Assembly (NCBI GenBank): GCA_944381295.1
Contig: CALWKP010000153.1
Location: 1 to 9,423 of the forward strand
Origin: an uncultured Clostridia bacterium
Lineage (GTDB): Bacteria > Bacillota > Clostridia > Oscillospirales > Acutalibacteraceae
DNA length: 9,423 nt
Direction: 5' to 3'
Part shown: piece by piece, positions 1 to 6,574 of the stretch
How positions within the stretch are numbered: the stretch's first letter is position 1
Layout of the letters: the number at the start of each line of letters is the position of its first letter
Program-made: the position numbers and the translations under genes
Notes under the pieces: generated by a model
The model's input: only the letters and a program-made list of their open reading frames with translations
Told to the model about the DNA's origin: nothing
The model's database searches: none

Positions 1-191
1 CGGGATGAGTCCCTGGGGCGCGCAAGGCTAAAGCCTTGACCTTTGCCCGCCGGCGAGGCAGTCAGGAATAAATTCCCCCGCCAACCGGCGGAGAGTAACA
101 ACAAGCTCCCAGGAAAAAGCGCGGGCGCTAAACTAATTTTCTGCGGATAACCAGGCAGGCGGAGCCTGCGTGCGCGACTTGCCGACCGCAG
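1..191 (+). ncRNA. Candidate structured RNA, HEARO/omega-RNA-like (tentative)
   Basis: This GC-rich stretch (41 of the first 60 bases are G or C) has no credible ORF but many short complementary pairs. I see hairpins GGGA/TCCC (2-5, 10-13), CAAGGC/GCCTTG (23-28, 33-38), GGAA/TTCC with a TAAA loop (65-68, 73-76), CCGCC/GGCGG (78-82, 87-91), AGCG/CGCT (118-121, 126-129) and GCAGGC/GCCTGC (155-160, 164-169). Longer-range pairs are CCTGGG 12-17 with CCCAGG 108-113, GGGC 16-19 with GCCC 45-48, CCGCCGG 47-53 with CCGGCGG 85-91 (alternative to the local hairpin), and CTGCGG 141-146 with CCGCAG 186-191. The overall look, and an ATGA at 5-8 just before GTCCCTGGGG, recalls HEARO RNAs of IscB elements, which are known to insert after ATGA or GTGA. 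The family name is from memory and unverified. No IscB ORF follows. The RNA may begin upstream of the window, and strand is inferred from the HEARO resemblance. Confidence 0.4.
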
Positions 192-194
192 GTC

Positions 195-216
195 CGGAAA
201 TCTTCGATTTCCGGTC
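195..216. repeat. 22-nt palindromic repeat, copy 1
   Basis: The core GGAAATCTTCGATTTCC is an inverted repeat with a TTC loop. Here it extends to a 9-bp stem, CCGGAAATC 194-202 with GATTTCCGG 206-214. The same 22 bases recur exactly at 325-346. Just after it lies the 8-base palindrome GTCGCGAC (214-221). The GCGACG at 217-222 can also pair with CGTCGC at 302-307, enclosing the following hairpins. Dispersed palindromic units of this kind are often REP-like or mark the ends of mobile elements. Which applies here cannot be decided from one window. Confidence 0.75.
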
Positions 217-235
217 GCGACGTTGAAGTTATTTA

Positions 236-305
236 GACGCATTGAGCAAATCGTCAGATTTGCTTACCTTATACAAAAAACGACAAATCGTTTTTTGTAT
301 GCGTC
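236..305. repeat. Nested hairpin cluster
   Basis: An outer stem, GACGCAT 236-242 with ATGCGTC 299-305, encloses two perfect hairpins. The first is AGCAAATC 245-252 with GATTTGCT 257-264 (8 bp, loop GTCA). The second is ATACAAAAAACGA 271-283 with TCGTTTTTTGTAT 288-300 (13 bp, loop CAAA). The second shares its last two bases with the outer stem, so the two partly compete. The 13-bp hairpin carries its T-run inside the stem rather than after it, so it is not a classical terminator. A cruciform-capable DNA element or a structured 5' region are both possible. Confidence 0.7.
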
Positions 306-307
306 GC

Positions 308-362
308 AATGTTTTCTCAGCCGTCGGAAATCTTCGATTTCCGGTCACGGCGTGAAAACATT
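308..362. repeat. Long hairpin arm holding palindrome copy 2
   Basis: AATGTTTTC 308-316 pairs with GAAAACATT 354-362 (9 bp). Inside it GCCGT 320-324 pairs with ACGGC 347-351. Inside that, CGGAAATC 325-332 pairs with GATTTCCG 336-343 around a TTC loop, leaving small internal loops. The inner 22 bases (325-346) are identical to 195-216. The long arm directly follows the nested cluster at 236-305, so the whole of 194-362 is a near-continuous run of inverted repeats. Confidence 0.7.
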
Positions 363-502
363 ATACCACACAAGGTCACAAATGGTAGATATTGCTTCAT
401 TTTTTATGGCATGCCTATTCGGAAATATCGCAGATAGGATACAAAAATATATTTTAGTGGAATTATTGGAAAACGAAATCAACTGCTTTGAAAAGGAATC
501 CC
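363..502. other. Intergenic stretch with no recognised feature
   Basis: Between the hairpin array and the proposed kinase promoter I see moderately AT-rich DNA with no convincing ORF, RNA or repeat. A reading frame does stay open through 223-534. It starts at TTG without a ribosome binding site, runs across the hairpins and has no protein-like character, so I do not call it. If 1-362 is a mobile element, its right end could lie in this stretch, but I see no terminal motif. Confidence 0.5.
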
Positions 503-531
503 TTGATTTTGGGAAACCGGCAGTTTATTAT
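503..531 (+). promoter_or_regulatory. Candidate promoter of the kinase-regulator operon
   Basis: A -35-like TTGATT (503-508) and a -10-like TATTAT (526-531) are separated by exactly 17 bases, which fits a sigma-A-type promoter. Transcription would start near 538, giving a leader of about 107 nt before the GTG start at 645. This assignment is by consensus match only. Confidence 0.45.
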
Positions 532-548
532 TAGTATAAATGATTTGC

Positions 549-559
549 AGTACTGTACT
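549..559. promoter_or_regulatory. Palindrome in the kinase leader, possible operator
   Basis: AGTAC-T-GTACT is a perfect 5+5 inverted repeat around one base. It sits about 17 nt past the proposed -10 box, a position where a repressor could block transcription. No regulator can be assigned, and a palindrome this short may be chance. Confidence 0.2.
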
Positions 560-644
560 TGCGGTAAAAAAGAGCGCATTTTTTGAGACAGTCATAACAG
601 CAATTGGTTATGCAAACGGAACGCAGGAGAAAGGGGCGCGAAAG

Positions 645-2438
645 GTGAGAAAACCATGGAAGTCTTTATTGAGGAAGGCGCCTATTCATAGCCGCGTGGT
701 GATTATTTGTGTGTGTTTTATGTTTTTCTCTATGCTGGTGATCGGCGGCTATTTATCCGCGATGATGTATTCCAAATCATACGAGAGCACGTGCGAAAAG
801 ATGCAGATCTATACGGAAAAAACGGTACAGAATATTGACCAATCTTTTTCCTTTATCTCGAATACCGGCCTGGCTGTGGCAACCGGAGGGACCATAGGCT
901 ATTGGATCAGCAATGTGGAATTATTTGACCCGGAAAATCCTACTTATTATAATAATATCAATGATTTGAAAAGTGAAACTGCCCATGTGCTGACATATAG
1001 CAATGCCTGGAAAACCAACTATATCAGCTATATTTGCATTTTGCTCAATGAAGAACCGCTGCTTTATGTGTCGCGGGGTCAAATGACTCCCAATTCAATT
1101 TATCAGTCGGCAATCAAGGCGAACGAAGCTTTGAAGGAAAGCGGTCAGCAGTTTATTGGGAATATCCCGCCGTTTGTGAACGGGGATGAAATCTATCATG
1201 TCCGCATCATGAAGCGGGATTTTTCTTCGGAAGATTCTCTGGCCATTATCATTGCTACCAAAGAGGAGGTACTGTACAAAGAATATGCAGAGTTTGATGA
1301 GGTAAATGGAGTTTCCTCGTATCTGATCGATGAGAGCGGCTACATTTTTTCCTCTTCTGAGAGGGAACTGGTGGGGGAAAGGATCGAAGAATCCTTTCTG
1401 GATGCGGTAAAACGGCAGGAAAACGGCAGTATCAACCGGGAAGGGAACGATTACCTGTATTTTTCCAAGCCGCTTTCCGCAAACAGTTTGACTTTAGTAA
1501 ATATTGTCCCCAAGCGTACCATTATGGACCAGACGTTTGAGGGGCTTCCTCTGCTTTTTGTGATTACGGGACTGTTGTGCATTTTACTGTTGGCAATCGG
1601 CTTTGTGGTGTCGTTCAAGAGCACCTCGTTTATTAAGGACTTGGTGGTCTGTATGGATGAGGTCATGAAGAAGAATTATGACGCCAAAATGCCCCATTAT
1701 CACAACAAATCCGTGGATACCTTAAGTCAGCACTTTAATGATATGACTTCGGCAATGAAAACGCTGATTAATGATACCTATAAGGCGAAAATTATGCGTC
1801 AGGAAATGGAATTGGAGTTTATCCAGCAGCAGGTGAATCCGCATTTCCTGTTTAATGTGTTGTCCACCATCCAGATCAAAGCGAAAATGTGCGGGGATGA
1901 AACGGTATACCAGATGCTTACATCGCTGTCCGGATTGCTGCGCGCAAGTTTGTATTCCGGCAAAAATACGATGACCAGTTTGCTCGAAGAGGTAAAATAT
2001 GCGGAATTTTATCTGTACCTGCAAAAACAAAGGTATAACGACAGGTTGAATTATTGCATCGATATGGATCAAAGCCTGGAAAAATTCCAAATTCCCAGAC
2101 TGACCCTGGAACCAATTGTGGAAAATTCCGTGGTGCATGGGATGGAAGGCGTTTCTGATCGGGTGACGATTTCGGTCAAAATTTTCAGAGATGAACAAGA
2201 TGTCGTCATCCGGGTGGAGGATGACGGCTGTGGGTTTGATGTCGATGCCCTTGACTTGTCCGGGGAAGATGTGACGCTGGATGGCGGAAGGGAGAAAGTC
2301 GGGTTGAAAAATACCCACTGCCGTTTGGTGATGCTTTACGGTGAGGGATACGGGCTGAAAATTCATAGCGGATTCGGCCAGGGGACCATGGTAGAAATCA
2401 GGATTCCCTGGGAGCAAAGGGGGAGAGAGGAACAATGA
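645..2438 (+). CDS. Sensor histidine kinase, YesM-type (His_kinase/HATPase_c)
   Basis: Membrane sensor kinase of 597 residues that should autophosphorylate and pass phosphate to the adjacent response regulator. I chose GTG at 645 because AGGAGAAAGGGG (625-636) lies 8 nt before it. The frame is open upstream to an ATG at 540, but that codon has no Shine-Dalgarno sequence and would overlap the likely transcription start. Residues about 18-41 form the first membrane helix, followed by an extracellular sensing region of about 260 residues, a second helix at about 301-325, and a HAMP-like linker. The His_kinase motif NPHFLFN puts the phospho-accepting histidine at H400. ATP-binding motifs follow: N box VENSV with N494, G1 box EDDGCGF (525-531) and G2 box VGLKN (552-556). 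All key residues are present, so it looks functional. In this family the ligand is commonly a carbohydrate, which fits the downstream sugar transporter. The actual ligand is unknown. Confidence 0.95.
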   Translation: MRKPWKSLLRKAPIHSRVVIICVCFMFFSMLVIGGYLSAMMYSKSYESTCEKMQIYTEKTVQNIDQSFSFISNTGLAVATGGTIGYWISNVELFDPENPTYYNNINDLKSETAHVLTYSNAWKTNYISYICILLNEEPLLYVSRGQMTPNSIYQSAIKANEALKESGQQFIGNIPPFVNGDEIYHVRIMKRDFSSEDSLAIIIATKEEVLYKEYAEFDEVNGVSSYLIDESGYIFSSSERELVGERIEESFLDAVKRQENGSINREGNDYLYFSKPLSANSLTLVNIVPKRTIMDQTFEGLPLLFVITGLLCILLLAIGFVVSFKSTSFIKDLVVCMDEVMKKNYDAKMPHYHNKSVDTLSQHFNDMTSAMKTLINDTYKAKIMRQEMELEFIQQQVNPHFLFNVLSTIQIKAKMCGDETVYQMLTSLSGLLRASLYSGKNTMTSLLEEVKYAEFYLYLQKQRYNDRLNYCIDMDQSLEKFQIPRLTLEPIVENSVVHGMEGVSDRVTISVKIFRDEQDVVIRVEDDGCGFDVDALDLSGEDVTLDGGREKVGLKNTHCRLVMLYGEGYGLKIHSGFGQGTMVEIRIPWEQRGREEQ

Positions 2439-3973
2439 GTTATCGGGTAATCGTAGCGGACGATGAAGATGTGATTCGAAAAGGGATTGTCCAGCTGGTA
2501 GACTGGGAAAAACTGGGATGTCAGGTAGTAAAAGAATGTTCGAATGGGCTCCAGGTGTTGGAGTATTTAAAAAAAAACCCGGCGGAAATTGTTATCACCG
2601 ATATTAAAATGCCCAAGATGACGGGCATAGAACTGATGAAAGCGATTGGAGAAACTTATCAGAAGGTCCAGGTTGTGGTACTCACCGCGTATTCGGATTT
2701 TGACTATGCACAGAAAGCGCTGCGTTACGGAGCAGTGGATTTTGTGGTGAAAAATGATTTTATTACAGACCTTCCCAAGGCAGTCGAGGCGGCGGTAAAG
2801 CGGTCGGAAGAAGCGAAGGCTCAGGACGAGCTGAATGAAGAAGAATACCGGAATATTCAGGGGTATATTTTAGAGACACTCGCACTGACAAGAACGCTGA
2901 ATGATCCCGAAGATATCAGCCGTTTTGGATTGGATCAGAAATATTATTGTGTGTGCAGTTGTGAGATCACCGGTTCTGAATACCAGGCGGAACCTGATAA
3001 TACCGTGCAGATGCTGAAAAATTTTCTTTCCGGTATCGAGAAAACCCATCCGTATTATATCGTCAATATCCACGAGACAGGGATGGCGTTCATCATCAGC
3101 AGCGCAAAGGATATTGGTCTCAGCCTTCAGGAAATCACATCGCTGTGCGGTGAAATTTTGCGGATTGTAGAGGAATTTATGCGGATCGATATCAAATTCG
3201 GCATAAGTTCTGTGATCGATGATGTGCATCAGTTGCCCAAAGCATTCCAGGAGTCGGTGACAGCGCTTTCCCGTTCGGCGAAGTCTGGGAATGAGATCAT
3301 TTTGTACGTGGAGGACCCTCCTGCCGGGAATACAGCGAATCTGAATCTGTACAGCGCAAAGGTAGTGGAATGTTTGTTCACGCAGCCGGTAGCCGAAGCA
3401 GAAACCTATCTGGAAAACATGAAGCAGGAAATTATTGATACGCATTATCCGTTTGATAAGGCGAAAATCAAGGCAATTAACCTGTGCGCGGCGGTGTTCG
3501 GGAAATTTGGGGAAGCGTATGTACATGATGAAGTGGAACAGATGGAAAATGACGTATACAGTCAAATTAATCAAAGCACCACATTGTATTCGTTGTTCCA
3601 GACTTGTTCGGAAACGATCCGGAAACTGGACCATATGGCCAGCGGAGGAATGGAAAAACATTATCTGATCGGGCAGATCGACCGGTTTATCCGGGCGAAT
3701 TATCAGAGAAACCTGACCCTTCAGGAGATCGCGGACCAAATCCATATCAGTTCGGCGTATGTCAGCCGGCTTTACCGGAACAAAACGGGGATCACTGTTA
3801 CAGAAGCGATCAACCAGATTCGAATCGACCACGCAAAACTGCTGTTGGAAAACCCTGTTTATAAAGTCTATGAGATTGCGGGGATGGTGGGATTTGAGGA
3901 TGCTGCATATTTTACGAATGTATTTACCAAGTATGTAGGATGCAGTCCCAGTGAATACCGGAACCGGAAATAA
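2435..3973 (+). CDS. Response regulator, YesN-type (REC + AraC DNA-binding domain)
   Basis: A 512-residue cytoplasmic transcription factor, partner of the upstream kinase. Its ATG overlaps the kinase stop codon (ATGA, 2435-2438), so translation is probably coupled. The N-terminal receiver domain (about 1-120) has the acidic pair D9/D10, phospho-acceptor D56 in ITDIKMP, switch threonine T84 and lysine K106. K106 is followed by Asn instead of the usual Pro. Residues of about 125-400 are a YesN-type linker region with no assignable motif. The C-terminal 104 residues (about 409-512) are an AraC/XylS double helix-turn-helix with the signature EIAGMVGFEDAAYFTNVF and the ending CSPSEYR. YesN-type regulators usually activate neighbouring carbohydrate-transport genes. 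The obvious target is the operon starting at 4165, although a terminator lies between the two units. Confidence 0.95.
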   Translation: MSYRVIVADDEDVIRKGIVQLVDWEKLGCQVVKECSNGLQVLEYLKKNPAEIVITDIKMPKMTGIELMKAIGETYQKVQVVVLTAYSDFDYAQKALRYGAVDFVVKNDFITDLPKAVEAAVKRSEEAKAQDELNEEEYRNIQGYILETLALTRTLNDPEDISRFGLDQKYYCVCSCEITGSEYQAEPDNTVQMLKNFLSGIEKTHPYYIVNIHETGMAFIISSAKDIGLSLQEITSLCGEILRIVEEFMRIDIKFGISSVIDDVHQLPKAFQESVTALSRSAKSGNEIILYVEDPPAGNTANLNLYSAKVVECLFTQPVAEAETYLENMKQEIIDTHYPFDKAKIKAINLCAAVFGKFGEAYVHDEVEQMENDVYSQINQSTTLYSLFQTCSETIRKLDHMASGGMEKHYLIGQIDRFIRANYQRNLTLQEIADQIHISSAYVSRLYRNKTGITVTEAINQIRIDHAKLLLENPVYKVYEIAGMVGFEDAAYFTNVFTKYVGCSPSEYRNRK

Positions 3974-4018
3974 AGGATTGTTGTGCAAGATTTTCCAAGA
4001 AAGTGCAAAAAAACGCAA

Positions 4019-4053
4019 CGGGCTGTTTTGGGGACAGCCCGCTGTATTTTTTT
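4019..4053 (+). terminator. Intrinsic terminator after the regulator operon
   Basis: CGGGCTGT (4019-4026) pairs perfectly with ACAGCCCG (4034-4041) around a 7-nt loop. A run of seven T's follows at 4047-4053. A matching run of seven A's lies before the stem at 4007-4013. It starts 45 nt after the regulator stop codon and separates the regulatory genes from the transport operon, implying that the latter has its own promoter. Confidence 0.85.
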
Positions 4054-4080
4054 GTGCAATTCTCTTATGAACAAAAGCAA
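4054..4080 (+). promoter_or_regulatory. Candidate AraC-type operator (direct half-sites)
   Basis: GCAA occurs at 4056-4059 and again at 4077-4080, 21 bp apart on the same face of the helix, which is the spacing usual for AraC-family half-sites. The first copy is part of GTGCAA, which also occurs at 3983-3988 and 4003-4008, 20 bp apart. The 4054-4080 pair would sit about 45-72 bp upstream of the presumed transcription start, a reasonable place for an activator. The motif is short and the assignment to the YesN-type regulator is inference. Confidence 0.25.
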
Positions 4081-4096
4081 ATGATTCTATGGCGAA

Positions 4097-4119
4097 ATTG
4101 TGAACAATCGTGCTAGTAT
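4097..4119 (+). promoter_or_regulatory. Candidate promoter of the transport operon with an inverted repeat
   Basis: TGCTAGTAT (4111-4119) resembles an extended -10 element, with the -10 hexamer TAGTAT at 4114-4119. No good -35 hexamer lies 16-18 bp upstream (sequence GGCGAA and neighbours), as expected for an activator-dependent promoter. The inverted repeat ATTGT-GA-ACAAT (4097-4108) abuts the -10 element and could be bound by a regulator. The start point is not determined. Confidence 0.4.
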
Positions 4120-4164
4120 ATAGGCAGAAAGAACATAAAATAAAAATCAAGGAGGTTTTTTCTT

Positions 4165-5571
4165 GTGAAAAAGGCAAACTTTAGAGCAATTTTAGCTGTT
4201 TTGCTTGCTGGTGTCATGTGCTTGAGTGTTACTGCTTGCAGCGGTGGTACAGAAAGCAGCAGTGTTTCCAGCACTGTAGAAGAGAGCAGCACAGGAGAAA
4301 GCAGCGAAGCATCTTCGGCGGAAGGCGAACTGCCGAAGCCAGTAGAACTCAATATTGCAACATTCCGCGTAGGTACCCATAACGCAGCGGCAGCGGAAAC
4401 CCGTTACTTCACGGAATTCCAGGAAATGTACAACGGTGTGGATAAACAGAAAATCACACTGAAAGTGGAAGAGATGCCGAGCGACCAGGAATACTACAAC
4501 CAGATGAAGGTTCGTGCTTCTTCCAACACGCTGCCGGATGTATTTGAAGGCAACGCGGGCGTTTTGGAACTGGCAGTAGAAAACGGCATTGCAGTTGACA
4601 TGAACCCCTATGTGGAAGCAGATCCGGAATACGCCGAAGAACTGGGCGAAGATGCGCTGGCTTTTGGCCGTAACTGGGAAGACGGCGGACTTTACAACAT
4701 TTCTTACGGCTTGCAGGCGATCGGATATTTCTACAATAAGGAAATGTTCGAAGCAGCCGGCATTGAACCCGCTACCACCTGGGACGAGTGGATGAGCAAT
4801 CTGGAAGCACTCAAAACATCTGGTGTTTGCTCTGCTCCGCTTTCCATGATGACCGGTGAAAATGGCTGGACCACCAACCTGATCCTTTCTTCCATCGTTG
4901 GCACCAGCGGTGAAGAAGGCAATGCTTTCATGAATACCAATGGCTACATCCAGAGCTATCAGCTTCCGGAACTCGCCGAAGCTTTGGATATGATTAAGGT
5001 AATGTTCACCGATTATTCTCTGCCGGATGCAGTCGGTTCCGACTATGCTACCACGGCAAACCACTTCCTCAACGAAGAAACGGCAATTATTGCGAACGGC
5101 CCCTGGATGACCCCGGACTTCTCCAACACCGAAAAGGCTGCGGAAGGTTTCGCTGACAAAGTAGGCGTAGCCCTGTTCCCGGAGAACGGTTCTATTTCCC
5201 AGTTTGAAAGAGGCTACTCCATCGCGAAGAGCGATAAAGCAAGAGAAGATGCTGCTTGGGAATTTGTTAAATTCAAGACCGGTACTTATGGCCAGCAGAT
5301 CCACCTGGAAGAAGCAGGTACTCTCCCGATGAATCCGGATACTCCGATTCCGGAAGAATACAAAGAAGCGAATCCTCTGGTTGCTGAACTGATCAGCAAA
5401 ATGGCAGATATCAAATGGCGTTATAAGAGCATCGATGCGATCAGCTACACCACAGTTGTAGACGCAATGCCGACCATTTATCCGCTGTTGATCGATGGTA
5501 CCATCGATGGCCAGGGAATGTGTGACCAGCTGGATGAGGCGGCAGCCAAAGACGCCAACTTCGGCAAATAA
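4165..5571 (+). CDS. Sugar ABC transporter substrate-binding lipoprotein (CUT1 type)
   Basis: A 468-residue extracellular solute-binding protein (family 1) that would capture the sugar outside the membrane and hand it to the two permeases encoded downstream. The start is GTG at 4165, 8 nt after a near-perfect AAGGAGGT (4149-4156). The N-terminus is a lipoprotein signal: KK and R in the first seven residues, a hydrophobic stretch (8-22) and a lipobox VTAC with lipidated Cys25. A Ser/Glu-rich flexible linker follows (about 26-60), then the folded domain to the C-terminus. Features typical of the family include NKEMFEAAGIEPATTWDEW, where a ligand-domain helix meets a conserved Trp, and the NGPWM segment. 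The strong ribosome binding site, and a hairpin after the gene, suggest that it is made in excess over the permeases. Substrate is not evident from the sequence; the operon context suggests a furanoside oligosaccharide. Confidence 0.95.
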   Translation: MKKANFRAILAVLLAGVMCLSVTACSGGTESSSVSSTVEESSTGESSEASSAEGELPKPVELNIATFRVGTHNAAAAETRYFTEFQEMYNGVDKQKITLKVEEMPSDQEYYNQMKVRASSNTLPDVFEGNAGVLELAVENGIAVDMNPYVEADPEYAEELGEDALAFGRNWEDGGLYNISYGLQAIGYFYNKEMFEAAGIEPATTWDEWMSNLEALKTSGVCSAPLSMMTGENGWTTNLILSSIVGTSGEEGNAFMNTNGYIQSYQLPELAEALDMIKVMFTDYSLPDAVGSDYATTANHFLNEETAIIANGPWMTPDFSNTEKAAEGFADKVGVALFPENGSISQFERGYSIAKSDKAREDAAWEFVKFKTGTYGQQIHLEEAGTLPMNPDTPIPEEYKEANPLVAELISKMADIKWRYKSIDAISYTTVVDAMPTIYPLLIDGTIDGQGMCDQLDEAAAKDANFGK

Positions 5572-5614
5572 TTCAGGACTTCTCCTTCCGAATCACGGTT
5601 TGTATTTATGACGA

Positions 5615-5653
5615 CGATGATCTTCACTTAGATAGCTTAAGTGAAGATCATCG
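5615..5653 (+). promoter_or_regulatory. Perfect 16-bp hairpin between binding protein and permeases
   Basis: CGATGATCTTCACTTA (5615-5630) pairs without mismatch with TAAGTGAAGATCATCG (5638-5653) around a 7-nt loop. No T-run follows (CTTTCC comes next), so this is not a standard terminator. It more likely acts as an mRNA 3'-end stabiliser or partial transcription block, keeping the binding-protein message more abundant than the permease message. That arrangement is known in other binding-protein-dependent transport operons. Confidence 0.7.
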
Positions 5654-5687
5654 CTTTCCATGGTGATTATGAAGAAAAGGTGACATC

Positions 5688-6557
5688 ATGAAAATAAAAA
5701 AGAAATGGTTGGTGATCTTCCTACTTCCAGCCACCTTAATTTTTGCGTTTGTGTATGCCGTACCAGTGGCAATGCTGGTCACTACTTCTTTTACGGATTG
5801 GGTCGTAGCATCGGACCCTCATTTTAACGGGATTGACAACTATATCAAATTGTTTACGCAGGATACCCAGTTCCTTCACGCAACAACCAATACTCTGCTG
5901 TGGATGCTCCTGCAATCAACTATCCATATTCTGATCGGGGTATTGGTCGCCTTGATCTTGTCGAGAAAAAAATTCTATTGGAAATTTACCCGTACAGTTT
6001 ATATGTTCCCGAATATAATTTCCAGCGCGGCGATCGGCATGTTGTTTGTCATGCTGTTAAATCCGTCGTTTGGTATTGTGAATAAAGGGTTGGAAGCTTT
6101 AGGATTCCAAAATTTGCCCAATTGGTTCTCAAATTCCTCCACGGCCTTTTTTGCCGTTACCATTACCTGGCTGCCGTTTGCGGCAACTGTCACGATTTTG
6201 GTCATGGCAGAAATGACCTCTCTGGACCCCGCCATCATGGAAGCTGCCAAGGTGGACGGCGCAACAGAGTTTCAGACCAATATCTATATCATACTTCCTT
6301 TGATGAAAAATATTATCGGTACTACTACCGTGTTAGGCGCTACCAGTATGCTGCAAAAACTGGATATTCTGATGATGACCACCAAAGGCGGTCCTGGCGA
6401 CGTCACACTGAACCTTCCGCTTTATGTGTATAATACGGCATTCTCCGCAAAGCAGTTCGGATTAGCCAATTCCATCGGCGTGATTATGATCGTTCTGGGA
6501 TTGGTTGCGGTAGGACTCATTAACCGTATTTATGGCATCGGCAAAAAAGATTATTGA
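5688..6557 (+). CDS. Sugar ABC transporter permease 1 (MalF/UgpA type)
   Basis: A 289-residue inner-membrane subunit that would form half of the sugar channel. The ATG at 5688 follows AAAAGGTGA (5675-5683). Hydrophobic helices lie at about 8-32, 69-91, 104-125, 152-175, 205-225 and 258-281, giving six spans, the usual number for short CUT1 permeases. The cytoplasmic coupling loop carries the EAA motif EAAKVDGA starting at E185 and continuing to ILP, which contacts the ATPase. The gene is separated from the binding-protein gene by 116 nt containing the strong hairpin. It is followed after 17 nt by the second permease. No ATPase gene lies in the window, so a shared, MsmX-like ATPase from elsewhere in the genome probably energises it. 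Confidence 0.93.
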   Translation: MKIKKKWLVIFLLPATLIFAFVYAVPVAMLVTTSFTDWVVASDPHFNGIDNYIKLFTQDTQFLHATTNTLLWMLLQSTIHILIGVLVALILSRKKFYWKFTRTVYMFPNIISSAAIGMLFVMLLNPSFGIVNKGLEALGFQNLPNWFSNSSTAFFAVTITWLPFAATVTILVMAEMTSLDPAIMEAAKVDGATEFQTNIYIILPLMKNIIGTTTVLGATSMLQKLDILMMTTKGGPGDVTLNLPLYVYNTAFSAKQFGLANSIGVIMIVLGLVAVGLINRIYGIGKKDY

Positions 6558-6574
6558 GAAAGGCGGATGAGGAC

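Noticed and set aside
1..191. rRNA, tRNA, or group I/II intron
   Set aside because: I see no tRNA T-loop (GTTCGA) or anticodon-arm layout, no 16S/23S motifs, no group I core motifs and no group II domain V hairpin.
195..346. CRISPR array, from two identical 22-nt palindromic repeats
   Set aside because: Only two copies exist, separated by 108 nt of other inverted repeats, with no regular spacer length and no cas genes.
223..534. Open frame of 103 codons on the plus strand
   Set aside because: It starts at TTG with no ribosome binding site and is built largely from the hairpin repeats. The translation shows no domain-like character and overlaps the kinase promoter.
540..644. Longer N-terminus for the kinase starting at ATG 540
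   Set aside because: There is no Shine-Dalgarno sequence upstream and it lies at the predicted transcription start. GTG 645 has a strong, well-spaced site and puts the first membrane helix near the N-terminus, as usual.
2870..5304. Long minus-strand open frames opposite the regulator and binding-protein genes (2870-4177 and 4192-5304)
   Set aside because: They are antisense shadows of clearly conserved plus-strand proteins, and their translations show no domain-like features. The first even spans the terminator.
6554..6574. TTG start at 6554 for permease 2
   Set aside because: It overlaps the preceding stop codon and lacks its own ribosome binding site. ATG 6575 has AAAGGCGG at proper spacing.
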